The notes under the pieces were generated by a model, which was not told the origin of the DNA, searched no databases, and saw only the letters and a list, made by a program, of their open reading frames with translations. From the NCBI GenBank assembly GCA_035942255.1, contig DASZDG010000071.1, forward strand, positions 1 to 64,000: DNA of 64,000 bases, in the 5' to 3' direction. Below, piece by piece: positions 24,680 to 30,683 of the stretch. A program made the position numbers and the translations under genes. Position 1 is the stretch's first letter; each line of letters starts with the position of its first letter. Origin of the DNA: JALZEG01 sp035942255 (GTDB lineage Bacteria; Actinomycetota; CADDZG01; WHSQ01).

Positions 24680-24826
24680 CTAGGCCCAGTAGTCGCAGCA
24701 CTGGCCTTCCTCACAACAGGCCTGGGTGGTGTTCCACTCGTCCTTCAGGATCTCCTTGACCCGCTCGAGCGGGTCGGTGGAGCCGCCGGTGACCTCGGCC
24801 AGCTCGTCGATGAACAGCTCACGCAT
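24680..24826 (-). CDS. Candidate RiPP precursor peptide with CC...CC core
   Basis: 48 codons from ATG 24826; AGGAGG lies five bases upstream. The leader MRELFIDELAEVTGG ends in the ELxxVxGG double-glycine form at residues 14-15. A charged helix follows (DPLERVKEILKDEW), then the C-terminal core TTQACCEEGQCCDYWA. The four cysteines form two vicinal pairs (37-38, 43-44). Core residues suit every adjacent enzyme: Cys for the VKOR-thioredoxin protein, Thr/Glu/Asp for the ATP-grasp ligase and Gln35/Gln42 for the glutaminyl cyclase. Too short for standard length cut-offs. It matches no precursor family that I recognise. Cleavage after Gly15, or just before a Gln, is inferred. Confidence 0.85.
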   Translation of the reverse strand: MRELFIDELAEVTGGSTDPLERVKEILKDEWNTTQACCEEGQCCDYWA

Positions 24827-24847
24827 CGCGTCCTCCTCTCGTCGCGC

Positions 24848-24928
24848 CTAGTCGCAGCAATCTTCCGAATGACCGCGAAAATCCTCCGGTGTGTGAGGCC
24901 GCTTGCGCTTTGTGCCGTGTCCGGGCAA
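24848..24928 (-). other. Possible decayed second core (ends SEDCCD)
   Basis: Just upstream of the precursor, a minus-strand frame opens after a stop at 24935-24937 and ends SEDCCD-stop at 24848. An 11-base repeat (TAGTCGCAGCA on the plus strand) at 24690-24700 and 24849-24859 makes the cysteine-pair codons identical to those of the real core. There is no ATG or GTG in this frame, only a TTG at 24928 without a ribosome site, and no leader motif. It may be a remnant of a duplicated precursor, or chance. Confidence 0.25.
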
Positions 24929-25000
24929 CGCCGGTTACGGCGGCAGTCGAGCCTCCGGCGGGAGTCTTCTACGAAGCCCCCGCGTTTCCTTCCGCTCGCG

Positions 25001-25207
25001 TTAAGCGAGCTGGCACTCGTTCCCCCACTTCTCCGTGACCTTGCTGCACACGTCGAGCACGAGGCCGAGGCCCGCCCTGCAGGCGAAGCCGGCCTCCGTG
25101 GCGACCTCGTCGGCCCGCTCGCAGTACTGGCCGGCCGAAGCCGTCCCGGGAAGCATGCCGACCGCCATCACACCCGCAATAAGCCCAAGACCCAGTCGCT
25201 TCTTCAC
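25001..25207 (-). CDS. Small exported Cys-containing protein
   Basis: 68 residues from GTG 25207, with GAGGAGG upstream. Signal peptide of about 25 residues (MKKRLGLGLIAGVMAVGMLPGTASAG). The mature part of about 43 residues carries four cysteines (QYCERA, FACRAG, DVCSKV, NECQLA), enough for two disulfides. No family is recognised. It lies on the same strand, 174 bases before the precursor gene, so it could belong to the peptide operon as an immunity, chaperone or carrier protein; nothing in the sequence proves that. Confidence 0.78.
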   Translation of the reverse strand: MKKRLGLGLIAGVMAVGMLPGTASAGQYCERADEVATEAGFACRAGLGLVLDVCSKVTEKWGNECQLA

Positions 25208-25245
25208 TTTCGTCCTCCTCGCCGGTTAGCAGAGCAAGGCGGAGA

Positions 25246-26562
25246 TTATCCGTTTCGTCCGGCGCGTGGGAGCGAGCAGGCGGCGGGGCTGTAGGCGCGG
25301 CCGGCGACGTCCTGGGGGCCGGGCCCGCAGACGTCGGAGACGAGCTGCGCGACGTGGACGAAGCCCGGCAGGGCCAGGACCCAGCCCGCGAGCGCCCACC
25401 CGAGGTGGATGTGCTCCAGCGCGCGGGCGATGGCGGCGACGCCCCGGTAGCGCTTCCCCGACGGGGCGACGTACGTGACCCGGCGCAGCCCCGGGTCGGC
25501 GGCCGCGGCCTCCTCCGCCGGCGCGATCGTCAGGCCGACGGGGCTTCGCGCCAGGAACCAGCGCCCGACGGAGCTGCACGTCCGGCAGGAATAGGCGACG
25601 AACAGGGTCGCGCCTTCGGGAACCACCGGCCGGAGCCGCGGGACCCACGAGCGGACGCTCAGCCGGTACTGCTCCCACGCCGTTCCGAAGCGCTCCTCGA
25701 GCTGGGCGTCCTCGTGCCAGTCCGCGAGGCCGGCGCCGTAGAGGAACGCCATCCCGGACGCCGCGGCGAGGGCCGCGTTGCCGAGCGTTAGCGCGGCCCC
25801 CAGGTACACCAGCACGATCGCCGTCTGCATCGGGTTCGCCAGGTACGCGTACGGGCCGGTCCGGACGAGCCGGCGCGGCGGGTCGTACGGGATCGGCGTG
25901 CCGCGTCCGGCGTCGGCGAACTCCATCACCGCGCGCAGCGCGACGACGAGCGGGATCAGCAACGCCTGCGCTCCGCCGCTGAGCCACCACCCCGGCCGGT
26001 CGAGCGCGGCGGCCCAGCCCCCCGAGCGATCGAGCACGACCGACGGGATCAGCCACAGCAGCAGCCCGCCCGCCGCCCCGACCTGCAGCAGTGCCCTCCA
26101 CGCCAGGCGCTCCCCTCTGGCCGTCCAGCGAGCGGCGAGGATCCCGGGGACGAAGGCGACGGCAAGCGCGAGGGCCTCGCCGGCGAGCCACGAGCCCCCG
26201 AGCACGACCCACGGCTCGAGCAGCGGCATCGCCACGAGGTCCGCCCACAGGAACGCGGCGAGCGCGAACGGCAGGGGGCGGTCCCACGCCATCAGAGGGG
26301 CGACCGCGCCCCACAGCACGGCCCATCCGAGCCACGGCTCGAGCGCGACGCCCATGAGCTCGGGGGCATCCGGTTGGAACGACCACCACCCGAAGCGGAG
26401 CGCGAGCAGGTTCACGAGCAGGACCAGGGGGACGTTCCAGGCGAGGGCAACGAGCACGCCCGTGAGGACCCGCCGCCCCGGGCGCCGCACGAACGCGACG
26501 CCGTACGCGAGCGCGACCGGACCCGAGACGATCGCGAGGCGAAGCGCGTCGGCCCTCGTCAC
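25246..26562 (-). CDS. Membrane isoprenylcysteine-methyltransferase-like protein with C-terminal CxxC thiol domain
   Basis: 438 residues from GTG 26562, overlapping the preceding stop. Seven or more hydrophobic helices fill the first ~250 residues. An ICMT/phospholipid-methyltransferase block follows near 275 (LVRTGPYAYLANPMQTAIVL, HEDAQLEERFGTAWEQYR), the S-adenosylmethionine-binding type. After that comes a short thioredoxin-like part with an active-site pair (YSCRTCSSVGRWFLAR), as in DCC1-type thiol proteins. The combination is unusual. The adjacent SRPBCC membrane gene is translationally coupled. Proximity to the disulfide peptide operon is suggestive, but the substrate is unknown. Confidence 0.75.
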   Translation of the reverse strand: MTRADALRLAIVSGPVALAYGVAFVRRPGRRVLTGVLVALAWNVPLVLLVNLLALRFGWWSFQPDAPELMGVALEPWLGWAVLWGAVAPLMAWDRPLPFALAAFLWADLVAMPLLEPWVVLGGSWLAGEALALAVAFVPGILAARWTARGERLAWRALLQVGAAGGLLLWLIPSVVLDRSGGWAAALDRPGWWLSGGAQALLIPLVVALRAVMEFADAGRGTPIPYDPPRRLVRTGPYAYLANPMQTAIVLVYLGAALTLGNAALAAASGMAFLYGAGLADWHEDAQLEERFGTAWEQYRLSVRSWVPRLRPVVPEGATLFVAYSCRTCSSVGRWFLARSPVGLTIAPAEEAAAADPGLRRVTYVAPSGKRYRGVAAIARALEHIHLGWALAGWVLALPGFVHVAQLVSDVCGPGPQDVAGRAYSPAACSLPRAGRNG

Positions 26563-27758
26563 GGCGTCGCCACCGTGTCGACGAGGTACCCGGTCGCGAG
26601 GCGCGCCGCATACCGCTGCCACGGCGCGAAGTACCAGGCGGGAGACAGCTTCCGCCGGTACGTCAGGGTCCACGTGACTTCGGTGTCGCCGTCGTCCGCC
26701 GGAGACCACTCCACGACCGAGCGGCCCCACGCGATCCAGTGGGTGAACGCGGTCCGGTCCTGCACCGGCTGGAAGACGACGCGGCCGCGCCGGCTGCGGA
26801 CGATCTCGAGCTCCAGCATCGGGACGCCGGGGGCCGCGGCACCGTGGTCGTGGCCTCCGTCCGCGGTCATCGGCTCCATCGGCGACTCGTTCCCGAAGAC
26901 GATCGTGCGGGTGTCACCGACGGCGAGGCCGCTCCCGTACGCACCACGCGGCCTCGGGAACCCGAGCTTGAGGTAGAGCGGCAGCTCGGCGTCGAATCGC
27001 GGCGTCGCCGCGAGCTGCGCCCGGACCTCCGCCGGCGACGCGTCGACGACCCGCGTCACCGAGACCGTCTCGATCTGCGGGAACGTCGTCGCCGGCATCA
27101 CGCCCTCGAGGCTCAGCAACAGCATCCCGACGCCGGCGATCGAGTAGACCCGTGACTCGCCGTGGCGGCGCCTGCGCGCGCGGTCGATCGGGATCCCGAT
27201 CACGATCCCCACGAGGTAGAAGAGCGGAGCCGCCATCAGGATGCAGACGAAGCCCTCGCCGGCCACGATGCCGGACAGCAGCAGCGCGAGCGTCAGCCCC
27301 TTCACGATCGTGCCCGTCGCGCTCTTCGCCCGCGGCGTGAACGCGAGCGTGATCGCCATCACCGCGGGGATGCCGACGAAGAACGACGCGGTCTGGTGCA
27401 GGTAGCCGTGCTGCGTGATGCGGTAGCCGATGGAGCCGACGGCGAGCGCGATGATCAGCGTCACGAGCCCCCAGCGGGGGTTGGAGCCGTCGTCGAGCCA
27501 CGAGTCCTGCGGCGCCCTTCGTTCCTCGTGGCCGACGGCGCCGAACCCGAGGACGCCCGCCGACCGCGGGCGGAGGACGAGGAAGAGGCCGTAGAGGATC
27601 CCGAGCGATCCCATCGCCCGCACGAGGAGCCCGAACCCGCTGTCGTCGCCCGAGCTCTCCGCGGTCACGAGGTACGCGGTCCACGCGATCGTCCCCAGGA
27701 CGACCACGACCGTGGCCACGGCCCTGCCCGTCGTGCCCAACCTCTCGAACCACTTCAT
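26559..27758 (-). CDS. Polytopic membrane protein with SRPBCC/START-like domain
   Basis: 399 residues; ATG 27758 is chosen for its AGGAGG. The first ~215 residues hold about six hydrophobic helices (VATVVVVLGTIAWTAYLV, GLLVRAMGSLGILYGLFLVL, LLLSGIVAGEGFVCILMA). The C-terminal ~170 residues look like a SRPBCC lipid-binding fold on the membrane surface (PQIETVSVTRVVDASPAEV, VVEWSPADDGDTEVTWTLTY). Its TGA overlaps the GTG of the methyltransferase-like gene, so the two products probably act together. The ligand is unknown. Confidence 0.75.
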   Translation of the reverse strand: MKWFERLGTTGRAVATVVVVLGTIAWTAYLVTAESSGDDSGFGLLVRAMGSLGILYGLFLVLRPRSAGVLGFGAVGHEERRAPQDSWLDDGSNPRWGLVTLIIALAVGSIGYRITQHGYLHQTASFFVGIPAVMAITLAFTPRAKSATGTIVKGLTLALLLSGIVAGEGFVCILMAAPLFYLVGIVIGIPIDRARRRRHGESRVYSIAGVGMLLLSLEGVMPATTFPQIETVSVTRVVDASPAEVRAQLAATPRFDAELPLYLKLGFPRPRGAYGSGLAVGDTRTIVFGNESPMEPMTADGGHDHGAAAPGVPMLELEIVRSRRGRVVFQPVQDRTAFTHWIAWGRSVVEWSPADDGDTEVTWTLTYRRKLSPAWYFAPWQRYAARLATGYLVDTVATP

Positions 27759-27784
27759 CGCTTCCTCCTCCTCTACCGGTGCCG

Positions 27785-28144
27785 CTACGTCGGCCTCGGG
27801 GGCCACTGCTCGAGGTGCTGAGCGGCCCGGTGCACGGTCAGAAGGGAGGTGACCTCGACGGCTGCGACGAGCAGCGTGAACACGGCGGCCGCGTCGAACG
27901 CGGCGTCGTAGTAGCCGGGGTCACCGGGAACCGGGAGCTCGAACGGGAAGACGCCGAGCGCGTAGGCCAGGTAGAGGAGCCACGTCACGGCATCGGCGGC
28001 CGTGACGACGGCTCGGCCGCGGCCCCCGGCGGACCCGGCCTCGGCGAGGAGGCCGCGCCGGATCCTTACGAACAGGATGCGGACCGGAACGGCGACGCCG
28101 AGGAAGAGAGCCACCTCGACCAGCTGCACGAACTTCCACTCCAT
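27785..28144 (-). CDS. Small membrane protein of unknown function
   Basis: 119 residues; ATG 28144 has GGAGG seven bases upstream. Three hydrophobic segments are visible (FVQLVEVALFLGVAVPVRIL, AVTWLLYLAYALGVFPFELP, AAAVFTLLVAAVEVTSLLTV). It is first in the three-gene unit with the SRPBCC and methyltransferase-like proteins (26 bases apart). It is divergent from a TetR regulator whose operator-like palindrome lies between them. No family is recognised. Confidence 0.72.
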   Translation of the reverse strand: MEWKFVQLVEVALFLGVAVPVRILFVRIRRGLLAEAGSAGGRGRAVVTAADAVTWLLYLAYALGVFPFELPVPGDPGYYDAAFDAAAVFTLLVAAVEVTSLLTVHRAAQHLEQWPPRPT

Positions 28145-28183
28145 CGGGGACCTCCTCCCCCATCTCCCCTCGCTTGTTACTCG

Positions 28184-28206
28184 ACTGATTAAATCATATG
28201 ATTAAG
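28184..28206. promoter_or_regulatory. Probable TetR operator in divergent promoter
   Basis: An AT-rich island in otherwise G+C-rich DNA contains the perfect 12-bp palindrome AATCATATGATT (28192-28203) and two direct TGATTAA copies (28185 and 28199). It sits 40 bases upstream of the membrane operon ATG (28144, minus) and 30 bases before the TetR start (28236, plus), so a bound regulator would cover both promoters. Autoregulation and control of 27785-25246 are inferred. Confidence 0.65.
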
Positions 28207-28235
28207 AGGGGTCGGACGCAAGCGGAGGAGGCGGT

Positions 28236-28838
28236 GTGACGGCGGAGTCGAAGCGGGGCGACCGGCGGGCGCAGATGATCGACGCGGCGATCGAGTCACT
28301 CAAAGACGTCGGGTACGCCGGCACGAGCATCCGCGAGATCGCACGGCGCGGCGGGTTCAACTCGGCGCTGATCTCCTACTACTTCGGCGGCCTCCACGGC
28401 CTCCTGCTCGCGGCCCTCGACCACAGCAGCGAGGTCCGCATGAAGGAGTACCGGGCCGCGCTCGAGGGGGCCGAGGGCCTCGAGCAGGTCCTGGACGTCG
28501 CGCACCGGATCTACCGCCGCGACGTCGAGGGCGGGCACATCACGATCTTCACGGAGATGGTCGCGGCGAGCCTCGAGCACCGCGAGCTCGCGCCGGAGCT
28601 GATCGCGCGCTCCGAGCCCTGGCTCGACTTCGTCGAGAGCGCGATCGCGAAGGTCGCCGGCGACAGCCCCCTGCTGCAGCTCCTGCCGGAAAGGGACCTG
28701 GCGTACGCGGTGATCTGCTTCTACCTCGGGGTCAACGTGATGACCCACCTGGACGAGGACAACGCGCGGGTCGAGGCGCTGTTCGAGATGGCGGGGCGCT
28801 TCGCGCCGCTCGTGGCGCCGATGTTCCAGCAGCCCTAG
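28236..28838 (+). CDS. TetR-family transcriptional regulator
   Basis: 200 residues from GTG 28236, with GGAGGAGG upstream. The N-terminal HTH is typical: MIDAAIESLKDVGYAGTSIR, EIARRGGFNSALISYYFGG, LHGLLLAALDH. The C-terminal ligand-binding domain (residues 60-200) has a segment with Glu/His residues (HITIFTEMVAASLEHREL) but no identifiable ligand. It is divergent from the small membrane protein gene, with the palindrome at 28192-28203 as the likely operator. Confidence 0.92.
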   Translation: MTAESKRGDRRAQMIDAAIESLKDVGYAGTSIREIARRGGFNSALISYYFGGLHGLLLAALDHSSEVRMKEYRAALEGAEGLEQVLDVAHRIYRRDVEGGHITIFTEMVAASLEHRELAPELIARSEPWLDFVESAIAKVAGDSPLLQLLPERDLAYAVICFYLGVNVMTHLDEDNARVEALFEMAGRFAPLVAPMFQQP

Positions 28839-29000
28839 CGGGATCACAAGCGATCCCGCTCTCCTAACGGGGCCGCAAGCGGCCCCGCCGCCCTAGCGGG
28901 ATCGCAGGCGATCCCGCCCGATGCGGAGTTCCAAGCCGTTGGCGTCGTCGCCTTCGGGCGACGGGTGGGGCGCGCGAAGGAGCGGCCCCGAAGGGCCGCT
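28837..29000. repeat. Five tandem GC-rich hairpins after the TetR gene
   Basis: Between the TetR stop and the YceI gene end there are five perfect inverted repeats. They are 9 bp (28837-28860), 9 bp (28868-28887), 10 bp (28896-28917), 7 bp with a TTCG loop (28946-28963) and 8 bp with a CGAA loop (28981-29000). The first and third share the arm GCGGGATC, so they could also pair with each other. The last is the best terminator for convergent transcription. The stack resembles a REP-like element, but I see no other copy in the window. Confidence 0.75.
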
Positions 29001-29021
29001 CTTCTGTCGTCGCTGAAGGAT

Positions 29022-29588
29022 CTAGGCGGTGATCTCCGCCTCGGCCTTCGCCTCCTCGTCGACGGCCTCCTTGCTCTCCGCGACCTGCAGGTCGACCTCG
29101 AGCTTGACGTTGTCGCTCACGAGCCAGCCGCCGGAGTCCAGCGGCACGTTCCACGTAAGGCCCCAGTCGCTGCGCTTGACGGTGCCGGTCAGCGAGCCGC
29201 CGATCTTGCGGTTGCCGAACGGGTCCGTGACCTCGCCGCCGTGCTCGTAGTCGAGCTCTACCTCGCGCGTGACGTCCTTGATCGTCAGGTCTCCTACGAC
29301 CTTGAAGTCGTCGCCGTTGCGCTCGATGCGCTTGCCGACGAAGCGCATCGTCGGGTACTTCTCGACGTCGAAGAAGTCGGCGCTCTTCAGGTGCGCGTCG
29401 CGGTCGGCGTTGCCGCTGTCGATCGACGCGAGGTCGACCTCGAACCAGCCCTTCGCGGTCGTGATGTCGTTCGGGTCCCCCTCGACCTCGCCGCGGAAGC
29501 TTCCGAACTGCCCCCGCACCTTCGAGAGCCCCAGGTGCCGGGCGACGAACCCGACGCTGGTGTGTGCCGTGTCGATGTTCCAGGCCAT
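29022..29588 (-). CDS. YceI-family lipid-binding protein
   Basis: 188 residues from ATG 29588. The YceI lipocalin-like fold is evident: WNIDTAHTSVGFVARHLGLS, KVRGQFGSFRGEV, ADFFDVEKYPTMRFVGKRI, LTIKDVTREVELD, VKRSDWGLTWNVPLDSGG and VSDNVKLEVDLQV. No signal peptide is present, so it is cytosolic, unlike the enteric form. Family members bind isoprenoid-type lipids. An acidic tail ends the protein. It is divergent from an HxlR regulator with an inverted repeat between them, the usual arrangement for regulator and target. Confidence 0.93.
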   Translation of the reverse strand: MAWNIDTAHTSVGFVARHLGLSKVRGQFGSFRGEVEGDPNDITTAKGWFEVDLASIDSGNADRDAHLKSADFFDVEKYPTMRFVGKRIERNGDDFKVVGDLTIKDVTREVELDYEHGGEVTDPFGNRKIGGSLTGTVKRSDWGLTWNVPLDSGGWLVSDNVKLEVDLQVAESKEAVDEEAKAEAEITA

Positions 29589-29610
29589 TTCCTTCTCCCT
29601 CCAACGACTG

Positions 29611-29629
29611 TTCTTACGTTGTGTAAGAA
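29611..29629. promoter_or_regulatory. Probable HxlR operator
   Basis: A perfect inverted repeat TTCTTAC-GTTGT-GTAAGAA lies 22 bases before the YceI start and 57 bases before the HxlR start, in a locally AT-rich divergent promoter. HxlR-type regulators bind such dyads and commonly control a gene divergent from their own. Confidence 0.7.
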
Positions 29630-29685
29630 GCTATGCCTTTATAACGTCCTTGTCAAGAGTCAGCTTCCCGGCTAGAATCGGGAGC

Positions 29686-30051
29686 GTGGAGACGAAGGCC
29701 ACGCAGGAGACGCACAAGGACGTACTTGCCCCGTTCTGCCCGGCTTATAGCCACGCCATGGAGATCATCGGGCGGCGCTGGACCGGGGCGATCATCCGCT
29801 CGATGCTGACGGGGGCCACCCGCTACAGCGAGATCGTCGCGGCGGTCCCCGGGCTCAGCGACCGGCTGCTCTCCGAGCGGCTGAAGGAGCTCGAGCACGA
29901 GGGCATCGTGCAGCGGACGGTCACGCCGTCGACGCCCGTGCGGGTGGACTACTCGCTCACGGAGAAGGGGCGGGCCCTGGGCGCGGTCGTCCGCGAGGTC
30001 GCGCAGTGGGCCGACCGGTGGGGGGACTCGGCGGCCCCGTCCTGTGACTGA
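29686..30051 (+). CDS. HxlR-family transcriptional regulator
   Basis: 121 residues from GTG 29686. The HxlR winged helix is complete: CPAYSHAMEIIGRRWTGAII, RYSEIVAAVPGLSDRLLSER, LKELEHEGIVQRTV, VDYSLTEKGRAL. The single conserved Cys near the N-terminus (residue about 16), used by several members to sense electrophiles or oxidants, is present. Likely regulates the divergent YceI gene through the dyad at 29611-29629. Confidence 0.92.
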   Translation: METKATQETHKDVLAPFCPAYSHAMEIIGRRWTGAIIRSMLTGATRYSEIVAAVPGLSDRLLSERLKELEHEGIVQRTVTPSTPVRVDYSLTEKGRALGAVVREVAQWADRWGDSAAPSCD

Positions 30052-30057
30052 AGGGGT

Positions 30058-30546
30058 CTAGCGCTCGCGCCCGAGGAGAGCCTCGGCCTGGGCGTCGAGC
30101 GAGCCGAACGCACGGTTCGCCGCCATGACCTCGAGCGTCGCCACGTCGGCCAGCAGACGCTTCTCGCCGCCGGGCATCAGGTCGACGACAGGCGCGAGCT
30201 CCCACACCTGCGGGATCGGCGCGAACGCGTCCTTCCACGCCGCGAGGCCCTCACGGAGGAAGACGTCTCGCCCCCGCCCGGGATAAGGGATCGCGTTCGG
30301 GCACTGCGAGTCGACGACCGCGTGCAGAAGGGTCCCGATCTCGAGAGCGCGCCGCACGCACGCGCGTGCGTAGGCGATGAGGAGGTTCCACTGCTCGCAC
30401 GAGAGGGCGGGCCGGGCATCGGCGAAGAACTCGATCGTCGCGGTGTCGACGTCCGCGGCCGCGTTCTCGATGCACTCCCTCTCTTGCGGCGTGAGGCCGA
30501 TCTGCGGCATGCATTGAGCATCGACCGCGGACATGGCGTGCTTCAA
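30058..30546 (-). CDS. Protein of unknown function
   Basis: 162 residues if started at TTG 30546, 158 from ATG 30534; the ribosome site is weak for both. The sequence is mixed helical (LTPQERECIENAAADVDTAT, LIAYARACVRRALEIGTLL) with several cysteines and no signal peptide or membrane segment. It is convergent with the HxlR gene (six bases between stops). No domain is recognised. The amino-acid composition looks like a real soluble protein, but support is limited to that and the open frame. Confidence 0.55.
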   Translation of the reverse strand: MKHAMSAVDAQCMPQIGLTPQERECIENAAADVDTATIEFFADARPALSCEQWNLLIAYARACVRRALEIGTLLHAVVDSQCPNAIPYPGRGRDVFLREGLAAWKDAFAPIPQVWELAPVVDLMPGGEKRLLADVATLEVMAANRAFGSLDAQAEALLGRER

Positions 30547-30683
30547 GAGGGGACGACCGGCGCCGATGCCGTGAACCCGTGCAAATCGGGCGAACCGTGC
30601 TCAGCAATACTGCGTAGAACGCCGGTCTGAGGGAATACGGGGCCGCGTCGCGCCTGCGGCGAAGGGTCTGATACAAACCGCCC

